Part shown: positions 7,944-16,433 of the stretch, one piece after another
Numbering within the stretch: the stretch's first letter is position 1
Layout of the letters: each line of letters begins with the position of its first letter
NCBI GenBank assembly: GCA_903882935.1
Contig: CAIRZB010000006.1
Location: 1 to 64,000 of the forward strand
DNA from: an uncultured Parafilimonas sp.
GTDB lineage: Bacteria; Bacteroidota; Bacteroidia; Chitinophagales; Chitinophagaceae
Length of the DNA: 64,000 nt
Reading direction: 5' to 3'
Made by a program: the position numbers and the translations under genes
Notes under the pieces: model-generated
What the model saw: only the letters and a program-made list of their open reading frames with translations
The model's database searches: none
What the model was told of the DNA's origin: nothing

Positions 7944-8999
7944 TTACTTAATGGTAACTTTAGTGCCGTCGGTAAGGTTAACCAAGCCGCCAGTGGCTAT
8001 TACTTCGCCTGCTTGTAGGCCCTTTATTACTTGTACACTGGTTGCGTTGCCACCCCCAGTTTCAATATCCCTTATCTTAACCGCGCCGTTTTCCACCACA
8101 TACACCTCGGGTTTTTGCGCTGAACCTATGAGTGCCGACCGTGGAATGCTTATCGCCTTTGCAGACGCTAGATTGCCCAATGTTACGTTGCCATACATGC
8201 CTGCTTTTAATGGGTTTTTCGTGTTGTTACCCACCAACACTTTTATGGTGTAATTATGCGATGCATCGGCTTTGCTTGCCACCATGTCAACTGTACCTAC
8301 AAAGGCCACACTTGGGTACACATCAGTGCTTACCTGCATTGCCATTCCGTATTTAAACAGCGGCACATATTTTTCGGGCACACTTACCTCTAGTTTTAGT
8401 TGGCTTATGTCGGTAAGTGTTGCCAGTGGGCTGCCGGGCGAAACCACCGCCCCAAGGTCAAAATTGCGGGTGGTTACGATGCCTCCGAAAGGCGCGGTTA
8501 TGGTATATTGGCCAATTTGTTTTTTCAGTTGTTCAATTTGTGCCTGTGTGGTTAGTATTTGGGTGCGGGCATTGTCCATTTGCAACTGGGTAACACCGTT
8601 GGGTGCTTGCTCGTATCTTTTTAATGTGCTGGTGGCATTGTCGTAATTGGCGGTGGCGGAGTGCAGTTGGGCCTGCAAAACGCCGTCGTCTAATTTAGCC
8701 ACCAAGCTGCCAGTGCTAACGTAGCTGCCCTCCTGCACACCAACGGTTATTACCTTGCCGCTGGTTTCTGAGGCAATGGCAACTTCCCTATTGGGCGTAA
8801 AGGAACCCAAAAACTGGGTTGCCTCCGTAAACGGGCCCTCGGCAATGGTATCGGCCTGTATGGTTGCCGTAAGGTTTACATTGGGGTGGTACACCTTCCC
8901 TTCTACCTCCTTTTTATTGGCGGTAAGTTTAAATGCCACTAACGCTACTATAGCGGCCACAACGGCTAAAACGACTGTGTATTTAAGTATCTTTTTCAT
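7944..8999 (-). CDS. RND efflux periplasmic adaptor (membrane fusion protein)
   Basis: The 351-residue protein has an N-terminal membrane anchor or signal (residues 1-25) without a lipobox. Then come a split lipoyl/barrel-sandwich domain (VAIASETSGKVITVGVQEGSYV and the later YTITAPFGGIVTTRNFDLG), a short alpha-hairpin coiled coil between them (about 110-160), a beta-barrel (LKLEVSVPEKYVPLF), and a membrane-proximal domain with IPRSALIG. It bridges the pump (next gene) and the outer-membrane channel (previous gene). Gaps of 48 bp and 37 bp put all three in one operon. Confidence 0.93.
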   Translation of the reverse strand: MKKILKYTVVLAVVAAIVALVAFKLTANKKEVEGKVYHPNVNLTATIQADTIAEGPFTEATQFLGSFTPNREVAIASETSGKVITVGVQEGSYVSTGSLVAKLDDGVLQAQLHSATANYDNATSTLKRYEQAPNGVTQLQMDNARTQILTTQAQIEQLKKQIGQYTITAPFGGIVTTRNFDLGAVVSPGSPLATLTDISQLKLEVSVPEKYVPLFKYGMAMQVSTDVYPSVAFVGTVDMVASKADASHNYTIKVLVGNNTKNPLKAGMYGNVTLGNLASAKAISIPRSALIGSAQKPEVYVVENGAVKIRDIETGGGNATSVQVIKGLQAGEVIATGGLVNLTDGTKVTIK

Positions 9000-9047
9000 C
9001 TTGTTACTGGTTTATGTATTGGTTATGTTTACTTTGTTATGGGTATG

Positions 9048-10382
9048 TTATTGTTGAATAAGGTTGCCTTTTGCTTTTTTAAGGTTAAGTTCGGCCTGCT
9101 TAATGTTAATTAAGGCTGTTATGTAGTAATTTTGCGCCGTTTGCAATTCGTTCTGTGCATTTATTGCGTCTGTAAGTTTTACCAAGCCACTTTTATACTG
9201 GGTATTAATATCGTCAAGCACTTTTTGGGCTAACAAAAGGTTGCGCTGCTGGTTTTGCAGGGTTATATGGTTGCTTTTAAGGTCTGCATAGGCGTCGGCC
9301 ACGTCTTTACTGTTTTGCTGCAATGTTTGCGCTGCCTGTACATCAAATTTTTGTATGTCGGCTTCCTTTTGCTTAACCTGGTATTTTTTGTTGAAGCCGT
9401 CAAAAATGGGCACGTTTAGCTTTAGGCTCACATACGAAGATGGGTACCACGTGCTGTTTAGGTTGGTAAATGGGTTGGCATTGTTGTTAAAGCCAGAGAT
9501 GCCATAGTTTGCACCAAGTGCCAATGTAGGCAAGTAGCCGGCTTTTATATTTTGGCGTTGCAAATCGGCTACCCGCTTGTTCTCCAACACTTGTAAATAA
9601 TTGGTTTTTCTGGCCGGGTCAAAATCGCCTGTCGGTTGGTTTGCCAACACTGCCGCGTCATTATATGCATCCTGCATCACAACAATATTGCTTTCTAAAG
9701 GTATGTTCATCAATACCTTAAGCATATTGTATTGCTTTTCTAAACTATTTAGGTTGCTTTGCAACGTGGCTTTTGTGTTATCACGGGTTACTGTAAGCCT
9801 GTCCACATCTGTTTGCGTTGCCAGGCCCGCTTTAAACTGGTCGCTGGTTACCCCCAAAAGCGATTCATCAATGGCAAGGTTGCTTTGTGTAAGCTCCTGT
9901 TGTTTTAAAATAGACTGTATGTTGTAATAGGTGGCACTTACGTTATACACCAAATCCTCTTTACTGCTTTGTATTTGCAACTGGTTAATGTTAACCGCCA
10001 CTTTTGCAGCCTTTAAGGCAATTAGGGAAGATGCATTAAACAACGTTTGGTTAAGCTGCAACGCAACTGATTTGCTTTGCGGTGTGCTTAATGAGGCGGC
10101 TTGGTACTTGCCCGCTGGCCCGCCAAAAACCGAAGTGGGTATCAGCTGCTCCTGTACCTTAAAATAATACTGGTAACTGGCGCTGCCATCTAATGTGGGC
10201 AGCAAGCTGCTGTAGGCTTGGCCTATGCTGGCTTGCGTTTTTGCCAGGTCGTAGCGGTCGCTTTTTAACTGCAGGCTTTTTTGCAATGCGGTGTCTATGC
10301 ACTGTTTTAGCGTATAGGGTGTTTGTGCCTGCCCGTATAAAACCAAGCAAAAAGCTGCTATGATTAAAACTGACTTTTTCAT
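9048..10382 (-). CDS. TolC-family outer-membrane efflux protein
   Basis: The 444-residue protein begins with a signal peptide ending GQAQ (about residue 20). It has the two OEP repeats typical of TolC-like channels: long helical stretches rich in Q, N, A and L, with YNVSATYYNIQSILKQQELT in the first and ADAYADLKSNHITLQNQQ in the second. It forms a trimeric outer-membrane channel for the RND pump encoded downstream. It is the first gene of the efflux operon. A copy of the TetR-type operator (10415-10436) lies 33-54 bases upstream of its start codon. Confidence 0.93.
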   Translation of the reverse strand: MKKSVLIIAAFCLVLYGQAQTPYTLKQCIDTALQKSLQLKSDRYDLAKTQASIGQAYSSLLPTLDGSASYQYYFKVQEQLIPTSVFGGPAGKYQAASLSTPQSKSVALQLNQTLFNASSLIALKAAKVAVNINQLQIQSSKEDLVYNVSATYYNIQSILKQQELTQSNLAIDESLLGVTSDQFKAGLATQTDVDRLTVTRDNTKATLQSNLNSLEKQYNMLKVLMNIPLESNIVVMQDAYNDAAVLANQPTGDFDPARKTNYLQVLENKRVADLQRQNIKAGYLPTLALGANYGISGFNNNANPFTNLNSTWYPSSYVSLKLNVPIFDGFNKKYQVKQKEADIQKFDVQAAQTLQQNSKDVADAYADLKSNHITLQNQQRNLLLAQKVLDDINTQYKSGLVKLTDAINAQNELQTAQNYYITALINIKQAELNLKKAKGNLIQQ

Positions 10383-10414
10383 CTTGTTTGTTTTATTTAT
10401 TTGTTATATGTTAT

Positions 10415-10436
10415 TGTTTAACTTTTTTGTTGAATT
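10415..10436. promoter_or_regulatory. TetR-type operator copy upstream of the TolC-like gene
   Basis: The sequence is TGTTTAAC-TTTTTT-GTTGAATT. The left half and spacer are identical to the perfect dyad at 11131-11152, and the right half matches it at 5 of 8 positions. Its place between the regulator and the first efflux gene supports direct repression of the efflux operon. Confidence 0.65.
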
Positions 10437-10457
10437 TATTGCAAAAAAATACCGCTT

Positions 10458-11063
10458 TTACCGGTCTAAAAAAAGCAACTTTAAAATAACCTCTTTTCTT
10501 TCCTGCAAAAATTGCGCATAGCCATCATCGTTTAGGTTGGTCGCTTTTTGTATCATCGGCTTCCCTAAAAAAGGGAATGCACACAGCGACATCATGTTTG
10601 CAATAAAATGCTCTGGTTCAATCGGCTTCATGGTGCCAGCAGCAACCTCAGCCTCAACGGCCAACTGTATCATCTTTTTGCGTTCCTCAGTTTCCTCTGG
10701 GCTTAAAATAGCGAATGACAGATTGGGGTCTGTATTCATTTCAGTAATTAAAAAAAGCTCCAGATATGGGTGTTCCACCGACTTCTTTAAAAACGCATCA
10801 ATTACCCCTTCTATTAATTGCCTAAAAGGTAGGTTTTGTGAAATAACACCTGCCATTTTTACATGCATTTCTTCGGTAGCCTCGGCAAATACCTTGTCAA
10901 AAAGTAGCTTGCGGCTGCGGTAATAATAGTGTATGGATGCCCTGTTGATGCCAGCGGCATCTGCAATATCCTGTGTGGTGGCATGTAATTTACCATCCTT
11001 AAAAAACACCTTTTTTGCGGTATCTTTAATCAGTTGCTCGGTATCGGTTGATAAAACTTCCAT
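10458..11063 (-). CDS. TetR/AcrR-family repressor of the efflux operon
   Basis: From ATG 11063 the protein has 201 residues, normal for TetR regulators. I prefer this start because a longer frame would run through the operators and promoter. The HTH is at about residues 25-50: TTQDIADAAGINRASIHYYY, with the YYY.SR.LLF boundary to helix 4. The C-terminal part is the variable ligand-binding and dimerisation domain. It lies directly upstream of, and in line with, the tolC-adaptor-pump genes and so may be cotranscribed. Two copies of the same dyad flank its own promoter and one lies between it and tolC. It very probably represses itself and the pump. Confidence 0.88.
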   Translation of the reverse strand: MEVLSTDTEQLIKDTAKKVFFKDGKLHATTQDIADAAGINRASIHYYYRSRKLLFDKVFAEATEEMHVKMAGVISQNLPFRQLIEGVIDAFLKKSVEHPYLELFLITEMNTDPNLSFAILSPEETEERKKMIQLAVEAEVAAGTMKPIEPEHFIANMMSLCAFPFLGKPMIQKATNLNDDGYAQFLQERKEVILKLLFLDR

Positions 11064-11073
11064 GGCTGGTACG

Positions 11074-11095
11074 TGTTTAACAATTTTGTTCAACA
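11074..11095. promoter_or_regulatory. TetR-type operator copy abutting the -7 element of the regulator gene
   Basis: TGTTTAAC-AATTTT-GTTCAACA has the same 8-6-8 layout as the other two copies, with one mismatch between the arms. It starts directly downstream of the -7 box (11096-11103), so it covers the expected transcription start. Confidence 0.75.
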
Positions 11096-11125
11096 CAAAA
11101 GTACAACAGTTTTTATTTCTGCCAA
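11096..11125 (-). promoter_or_regulatory. Bacteroidota-type promoter of the TetR regulator gene
   Basis: On the minus strand: TTG (11123-11125), 19 bases, then TACTTTTG (11096-11103). This matches the phylum consensus TTG-N19-21-TAnnTTTG. It fits between two operator copies. Confidence 0.7.
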
Positions 11126-11130
11126 ATATT

Positions 11131-11152
11131 TGTTTAACTTTTTTGTTAAACA
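11131..11152. promoter_or_regulatory. Perfect TetR-type operator upstream of the -33 element
   Basis: TGTTTAAC-TTTTTT-GTTAAACA is a perfect 8-6-8 inverted repeat lying five bases upstream of the -33 TTG of the regulator promoter. Confidence 0.8.
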
Positions 11153-11243
11153 TTATTTTTAAAGCCATTTTACCCCGCCTCAGCTGAAATTTTGGGCGGC
11201 CTAACCTAATCTGATTACTTTAGCCTGCTAAAAATACCAAGCC

Positions 11244-11639
11244 ATGCATAGGATAGAACACGTGGCCATTTGGGTGGATGATTTGGAAAAGATGCAAGCT
11301 TTTTACGTTAAATACTTTAATGCTGAACGAAACCAAAAATACACCAACCCCAAAAAGCAGTTTGAATCGTATTTTATTTCGTTAGGCGGGGGCGGTGCAA
11401 GATTTGAGCTAATGCGCAAACCCGGTATAGCCCCCAATAACAGCCTTAACAACCAAACCATCGGGTTGGCCCATATTGCGATTACTGTGGGGGATGAAGC
11501 GGCAGTAAACGCATTAACTGAACGCCTACGGGCTGATGGTTACTCCATTGCAGGCGAACCAAGGCATACCGGCGACGGCTACTACGAAAGCGTGGTGCTT
11601 GACCCGGAGGGTAACTATTTAGAACTGACTGCCGAATAA
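11244..11639 (+). CDS. VOC-family (glyoxalase/bleomycin-resistance-like) protein
   Basis: The 131-residue single-domain protein has the paired beta-alpha-beta-beta-beta modules of the vicinal oxygen chelate fold: MHRIEHVAIWVDDLEKMQAFY at the start and LAHIAITVGDEAAVNALTERL in the second module, ending DPEGNYLELT. Candidate metal ligands are H6 (first strand), H in LAHIAI and the last E. The substrate is unknown; members include lactoylglutathione lyase-like and antibiotic-resistance proteins. It is followed 52 bp later by a HAD hydrolase on the same strand. Confidence 0.85.
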   Translation: MHRIEHVAIWVDDLEKMQAFYVKYFNAERNQKYTNPKKQFESYFISLGGGGARFELMRKPGIAPNNSLNNQTIGLAHIAITVGDEAAVNALTERLRADGYSIAGEPRHTGDGYYESVVLDPEGNYLELTAE

Positions 11640-11690
11640 AAAACTGTAAGGTTAACACCGGCCAATAACAAATTCCGTAAACTTTGCGGC

Positions 11691-12293
11691 ATGAAAAAAA
11701 CAATCATTTTCGATTTTGGCGGTGTGCTCATCAATTGGGACCCCCGTAACCTATACAGGAAACTTTTTGCCGATGAAGCAGAAATGGAGTGGTTTCTTGC
11801 CAACGTTTGCACGATGGACTGGAACCTTCGCCAGGATGAGGGCAGGCCTTTTGCCGAGGCGGTGCAACTGCTGCAAAAAGAACACGAAAACTACGCCGCC
11901 CATATTGAAGCCTACCATACACGGTGGCCCGAAATGCTGGACGGCGAAATTACCGGAAGCGTGCAAATTTTAAACGAGCTGCTGGCAAAAGACTACACCA
12001 TATACGGCCTTACCAATTGGAGCAACGAAACATTTCCCCTTGCGTTTGACCAGTTTGTTTTTTTGCAAACGCTGCATGGCATTGTGGTATCCGGCGTGGA
12101 AAAGCTCATCAAGCCTAACCCGGCCATCTTCCACCTGCTGCTGGACCGCTACAACTTACAGGCGCCAGACTGTGTTTTTATTGACGACAATGCCCTTAAT
12201 ATTGAAAGTGCGCAACAGCTGGGGCTGCACGCTATCCATTTTAAAAGTCCGGAGTTGTTGAGGAGTGAACTGGAAACCCTGGGGATATTGTAA
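11691..12293 (+). CDS. HAD-superfamily (subfamily IA) hydrolase
   Basis: The 200-residue protein has motif I FDFGGVLINWDP (nucleophile D8), motif II in YGLTNWS, the motif III lysine in KPNPAIF, and motif IV FIDDNALNIESAQQLG. The DFGGV form, with G where phosphatases usually have the second D, is common in YihX-like and haloacid dehalogenase-like members, so either sugar-phosphatase or another hydrolase activity is possible. The gene is followed 12 bp later by an LRR gene, suggesting cotranscription. Confidence 0.85.
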   Translation: MKKTIIFDFGGVLINWDPRNLYRKLFADEAEMEWFLANVCTMDWNLRQDEGRPFAEAVQLLQKEHENYAAHIEAYHTRWPEMLDGEITGSVQILNELLAKDYTIYGLTNWSNETFPLAFDQFVFLQTLHGIVVSGVEKLIKPNPAIFHLLLDRYNLQAPDCVFIDDNALNIESAQQLGLHAIHFKSPELLRSELETLGIL

Positions 12294-12305
12294 AAACACC
12301 GAAAA

Positions 12306-13166
12306 ATGGCCACAACGAGACTAAACTACAATAACCGGCAGCTTCGGGCACTGCCCGAAAACATACAATTTGAGCGGGGGTTAGAAGAACTTACCCTGTT
12401 TAAAAACGAGCTTACCGAACTGCCGAACTGGCTTTGGGATTTAGATAATCTGCGTTTTTCGAATCTCGGCGAAAACAACCTGCGGATGATACCAGAAACC
12501 ATTGACAGGCTGCAAAACCTACATACGCTAGACCTTGGCCACAATGTGTTGGATGTGCTACCCGACGCAATAGGTCACTTAAAAAACCTGCAGTATTTTT
12601 TATACCTAAGCAACAATAAACTGCGGCAACTGCCGGCCAGCATTACCCAGCTTACCAAGCTGCGGTATTTGAATATTACCGACAATTTGCTCACCGAATT
12701 ACCAGAAGATTTGGGTAACATGCTGGCCCTTATTGAACTTAGGGTGTACAACAACCGGCTAACGGCCCTGCCCCATTCAACAGGGCAATTGGCAAACCTT
12801 AGGGAACTGCACGCCATGCACAACAGCCTGCAAAGTTTGCCGGCATCCATTACTTTGCTAACCAACCTGCGCGAACTGCGTTTGAGCAATAACAATTTAA
12901 CGGCACTGCCCGATGGTATCGGCCACCTTGAAAACCTGCACACGTTGGATTTGCGAAACAATGGGCTGTCAAGTTTACCAGAGGGTATTGCCCAGCTGAA
13001 AAAGCTACGCTTTTTAGACCTGCGGGGTAATAATTTAACCACGGTACCTGCGGGCATTGCGGAATTGCCATTGTTGGAGAAACTGGATATGCGTTGGAAT
13101 AATATTGATTTACCAGGTAACTTTATACGCATTTTGGAAGAAAAAGGATGCGTGGTATATATATGA
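12306..13166 (+). CDS. Leucine-rich-repeat protein, cytoplasmic type
   Basis: The 286-residue protein has no signal peptide. It consists almost entirely of about eleven LRRs of 23 residues with the bacterial pattern LPxxIxxLxxLxxLxLxxN. These run from about residue 20 to 270, including an irregular repeat around residues 95-105. Such proteins are protein-binding scaffolds; no catalytic domain is attached. It lies 12 bp after the HAD gene. No partner is suggested by the context. Confidence 0.85.
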   Translation: MATTRLNYNNRQLRALPENIQFERGLEELTLFKNELTELPNWLWDLDNLRFSNLGENNLRMIPETIDRLQNLHTLDLGHNVLDVLPDAIGHLKNLQYFLYLSNNKLRQLPASITQLTKLRYLNITDNLLTELPEDLGNMLALIELRVYNNRLTALPHSTGQLANLRELHAMHNSLQSLPASITLLTNLRELRLSNNNLTALPDGIGHLENLHTLDLRNNGLSSLPEGIAQLKKLRFLDLRGNNLTTVPAGIAELPLLEKLDMRWNNIDLPGNFIRILEEKGCVVYI

Positions 13167-13251
13167 TATGTGATATGGGGCAACCAAAACCATGAAAGAG
13201 TAGGCTGGCTGCGTAATTACAACCTACAGCGACTTTTTTTTGTTACGGCCA

Positions 13252-13752
13252 TTATTGTATATAAGCCCCAATAACCTTGCCGCCAACCACTTCCACCTCA
13301 ATAAAATCCTGGGAGGTGGTGGCGATGGATGAACCAACATAATCTGGCTTTACGGGAAATGATTTGTGCATCCTTTCCACCAGCACAAGCGTTTGTATGT
13401 GTTTGGGTAAAAAATCCAACAGGGGTTTTAAAGCATACATCAGTGTTTTGCCGCTGTTGCTTACATCGTCGGCAACTATGATGTTTTTGCCGTTCAGGTC
13501 AATATCCTCACTCAGGGTAACTTCAACTGGGTTGTGTTTGTCAAGAGCCACAGAAATAACGCTTATTGGGTTGGGCAGGTATTGCCGGGCATAGCCTGCA
13601 ATTATTTCGGCAATGGCGGTGCCGCTGTTGCGTACGCCCACTAAAATTATGGGTGCATCATCACCGCTAAGGTTTTCAGCAATTTCCAAAGCCATGCGGT
13701 GCAGTTTTTGGTCTGCTATTTCGGCATCTAAAACGTATTTTCTACCCTCCAT
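13252..13752 (-). CDS. PyrR-like phosphoribosyltransferase
   Basis: The 166-residue protein has the type I PRTase fold. It has the N-terminal ILVGVRNSG loop (residues 36-44) and a PRPP-binding motif IIVADDVSNSGKTL (91-104), where the usual DDVxxTGRT has become DDVSNSGKT. Similarity is greatest to the PyrR/uracil PRTase group (KYVLDAEIADQKLHRMALEI at the start). No pyr genes are next to it, so an attenuator role is unsupported; base specificity is unknown. Confidence 0.8.
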   Translation of the reverse strand: MEGRKYVLDAEIADQKLHRMALEIAENLSGDDAPIILVGVRNSGTAIAEIIAGYARQYLPNPISVISVALDKHNPVEVTLSEDIDLNGKNIIVADDVSNSGKTLMYALKPLLDFLPKHIQTLVLVERMHKSFPVKPDYVGSSIATTSQDFIEVEVVGGKVIGAYIQ

Positions 13753-13912
13753 CCTGTTGTTTTATACCGCAAAATAAACTGATTTGTTGATTGTGTGCCA
13801 AATAAAGTTGCCACTGGCCCAATTGGCCGGATAGCCCGATTAGGCAGAAATGGCGGATTGTTATACCTTAGTTGGGTAATTGCAGGCCAGCGAACATTTC
13901 AATCGTTAACAG

Positions 13913-15232
13913 ATGAACATACTTGCCCAAATCGTATTCACGGCCTTGTTGGCTGCAGCAGTTTGGCTTTTCAGTAAAAAAATCCAATCAATACGGCGCA
14001 ATATAATGCTCGGGCAGGATGAAGATTTTAGCGGTAACAGGCCGCAACGCTTCCGCAACCTGCTGCTGCTGGCCCTCGGGCAAAAAAAGATGTTCCGCAA
14101 CCCATTGGTGGCGGTGATGCACCTGGTTATTTATGCAGGGTTCATCATCATTAATGCAGAGGTATTGGAAATTATATTGGATGGTGTTTTGGGCACCCAC
14201 CGTTTGTTCCACGCCGTGCTTTTTGATGTTTACAATTGGCTGATAGATGCATTTGAATTTTTGGCCGTTGGGGTAATTACGGTTTGTGTTATATTTTTAA
14301 TACGGAGAAATATATTAAAGCTTAAACGTTTTATCAGCAAAGACCTTAATGGCTGGCCCCGCAGCGATGCCAACTGTATTTTGGTAACTGAGATAATATT
14401 GATGGGCCTTTTTTTAACCATGAATGCGGCCGACTCTTTATCGCAAAAAGCGGTTCTGAGAGAATGGCCGATAGGCAATTTTTCTATATCCCAGTTTATA
14501 CAGCCACTTTTATCTGGCCTTAGCCATAACGGGCTTATTGCCGTTGAGCGCACCTGCTGGTGGCTGCATATAACAGGCATTTTGGCATTTTTAAATTACC
14601 TGCCATGGTCAAAGCACCTCCACATAATACTGGCCTTCCCCAATGCCTACTACGCCAGGCTGGCACCAATAGGCCAAATGGAAAACATGCCCGATATTCA
14701 AAAAGAGGTGCTCTATGCAATGCAACCCGAACTGGCACCCACCGGTGAAACAGCAGCCAGCCATAAAAAATTTGGCGCAAAAGACGTGTTTGATCTTAGC
14801 TGGCGAAATCTGTTAGATGCCTACAGTTGCACGGAATGTGGCCGCTGCACCGCCGCCTGCCCCGCCAACATAACCGGCAAAGCGTTAAGCCCAAGGTTAA
14901 TTATGATGAAAACAAGGGACCGGTTGGAGGAAGTGGGCAAAAACATCGCCACCAACAAGCAATTTAAAGACGATGGCAAAAGCCTGCTGCATGATTATAT
15001 TACCGAAGAAGAATTAAGGGCCTGCACCACCTGCAACGCCTGTGTGCAAGAATGCCCGGTAAGCATATCGCCACTGGACATTATTTTGCAAAGCCGGCGG
15101 TTTTTAATTATGGAAGAAAGCAACGCCCCGCAGGAGTGGAACGGCATGTTCAGCAATATGGAAAACAACTTTGCCCCTTGGAAGTTTGCGCCCGACGACC
15201 GCGACAAATGGGCAGAACCCGCAAGCCAATAA
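13913..15232 (+). CDS. Membrane-anchored 4Fe-4S dicluster protein (HdrC/NarI-like fusion)
   Basis: The 439-residue protein has five or so TM segments in the first 250 residues (ILAQIVFTALLAAAVWLF, LVAVMHLVIYAGFIIINAEV, FLAVGVITVCVIFLI, ILMGLFLTMNAA, LHITGILAFLNYLPW) with histidines that could bind haem, as in NarI-like subunits. The cytoplasmic C-terminal part has two ferredoxin motifs, CTECGRCTAACPA (about 305-317) and CTTCNACVQECPV (about 372-384). In Bacteroidota such proteins usually partner with a CCG-domain Fe-S protein. The only such protein here is at 20017-20793, 4.8 kb away. A quinone-linked electron-transfer role is inferred; the substrate is unknown. Confidence 0.83.
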   Translation: MNILAQIVFTALLAAAVWLFSKKIQSIRRNIMLGQDEDFSGNRPQRFRNLLLLALGQKKMFRNPLVAVMHLVIYAGFIIINAEVLEIILDGVLGTHRLFHAVLFDVYNWLIDAFEFLAVGVITVCVIFLIRRNILKLKRFISKDLNGWPRSDANCILVTEIILMGLFLTMNAADSLSQKAVLREWPIGNFSISQFIQPLLSGLSHNGLIAVERTCWWLHITGILAFLNYLPWSKHLHIILAFPNAYYARLAPIGQMENMPDIQKEVLYAMQPELAPTGETAASHKKFGAKDVFDLSWRNLLDAYSCTECGRCTAACPANITGKALSPRLIMMKTRDRLEEVGKNIATNKQFKDDGKSLLHDYITEEELRACTTCNACVQECPVSISPLDIILQSRRFLIMEESNAPQEWNGMFSNMENNFAPWKFAPDDRDKWAEPASQ

Positions 15233-15329
15233 ATGGGATTCTATTAATTTTTGCTGGGCTATTTTACATTTTATATTCGTTCGTTAACATATTCAAAACG
15301 AGGTAGCACCTACCAGCCGTTGCATTTGG

Positions 15330-15337
15330 TAACTTTG
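15330..15337 (+). promoter_or_regulatory. -7 promoter element upstream of the DUF2520 gene
   Basis: TAACTTTG fits TAnnTTTG and ends 19 bases before the ATG at 15357. No TTG is seen at the ideal 19-21 base spacing, so the assignment is tentative. Confidence 0.4.
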
Positions 15338-15356
15338 CCAGTTTAACAACCATATT

Positions 15357-16160
15357 ATGCATATAGCCATTATTGGCGCGGGCAACGTTGCTACTGTGTT
15401 GGCCAGGCTGCTGAAGCAAAACGGCCATATCTTGGCAGGCATTTACAATGCTTCTGTTGCCAGTGCCCAAACGCTGGCGGGCGAAGTATCAGCTTTGCAC
15501 TACGGCAATATCGCCAGCATCACCCCACACGCCGAACTATACATCATCACGGTAACCGACACTGCCATTGCCGAAATTAGCAACGCAATAAAACTGCCCG
15601 GTAAAATAGTGGTCCACACCTCGGGCGCAACACCCAAAAGCATCTTAAGCAATATATCCGCCTACCACGGCGTGCTTTACCCGTTGCAAAGCCTTAGGAA
15701 AGAGGCCAGCCACCAGCCAGTGATACCCTTTTTAATTGACGGAAGCGACAATATTGTGCGTGAGGAAATAAGGGCTGTGGCTGAAAGCATATCATTTTCA
15801 GTGCATAATGCCGACGATGGCCAGCGCTTACGGCTACATTTGGCGGCCGTAATGGTATCTAACTTTACTAATTATTTATACACTCTTGCTAATGATTATT
15901 GTAACCAGCAACAAATACCTTTTACCGCTTTGGTACCATTAATAGAAGAGGTTGCGGCAAGAACCGCACTGTACAACCCGGCCACCATGCAAACAGGCCC
16001 TGCCGTACGGGGCGACCTGGCAACCGTTGAAAAGCACTTGGCATTGCTGGCCGAATACCCTTTGCAGCAACAAGTTTACAAGCAATTAACGGAGAGTATT
16101 ATGGCATTTTACAATACCGTGGGAACAAAAAAATCCCCGCCAGAGAACAGGCAGGGATAG
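15357..16160 (+). CDS. Rossmann-fold and DUF2520 domain protein (putative NAD(P)-dependent oxidoreductase)
   Basis: The 267-residue protein opens with a dinucleotide-binding fold (MHIAIIGAGNVATVLARLL, GxGxxG), followed by a ProC-like region (ITVTDTAIAEI, VVHTSGATPKSIL). The DUF2520 helical domain starts at about residue 125 (FLIDGSDNIVREEIRAVAES, LHLAAVMVSNFTNYLYTLA). It resembles pyrroline-5-carboxylate reductase and 6-phosphogluconate dehydrogenase-like enzymes, but the substrate is unknown. It precedes kdsC, UbiA and maf on the same strand, an arrangement I recall as common in Bacteroidota. The last nine codons form a hairpin. Confidence 0.8.
   Translation: MHIAIIGAGNVATVLARLLKQNGHILAGIYNASVASAQTLAGEVSALHYGNIASITPHAELYIITVTDTAIAEISNAIKLPGKIVVHTSGATPKSILSNISAYHGVLYPLQSLRKEASHQPVIPFLIDGSDNIVREEIRAVAESISFSVHNADDGQRLRLHLAAVMVSNFTNYLYTLANDYCNQQQIPFTALVPLIEEVAARTALYNPATMQTGPAVRGDLATVEKHLALLAEYPLQQQVYKQLTESIMAFYNTVGTKKSPPENRQG
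16133..16158 (+). terminator. Hairpin overlapping the 3' end of the DUF2520 gene
   Basis: ATCCCCGCC (16133-16141) pairs with GGCAGGGAT (16150-16158) with one mismatch and an 8-nt loop, reaching into the stop codon. A preceding A-run but no T-run makes forward termination weak; it may be a weak terminator or a stability element. Confidence 0.4.
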
Positions 16161-16415
16161 TTATGAGCAAGCAACCGAAAAAAATAAAAACCTAAAAATC
16201 AATCCTACCAAATTTATTGCCGCCCGTTGCCGAACGCCAATAATATTATGATGTTTTAATTGTTTTAACGAAAATACAAGTTTCGGCTAAAACAAACAAC
16301 TGTTTGTTATTTTTTTATATTTTACAGAACCTAATGACAAAGTTTAAAATCTTTTAGGCCGGTTAAACATAACATCTGTTATTTTGCAGGCTATTACAAT
16401 AAGCCCGCAGCAAAC

Positions 16416-16421
16416 AAGGAG
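16416..16421 (+). promoter_or_regulatory. Shine-Dalgarno-like AAGGAG upstream of kdsC
   Basis: AAGGAG lies 12 bases before the ATG at 16434, separated by a T-run. Strong Shine-Dalgarno sequences are rare in this window, and this one supports the chosen start. Confidence 0.5.
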
Positions 16422-16433
16422 AATTTTTTTTGT

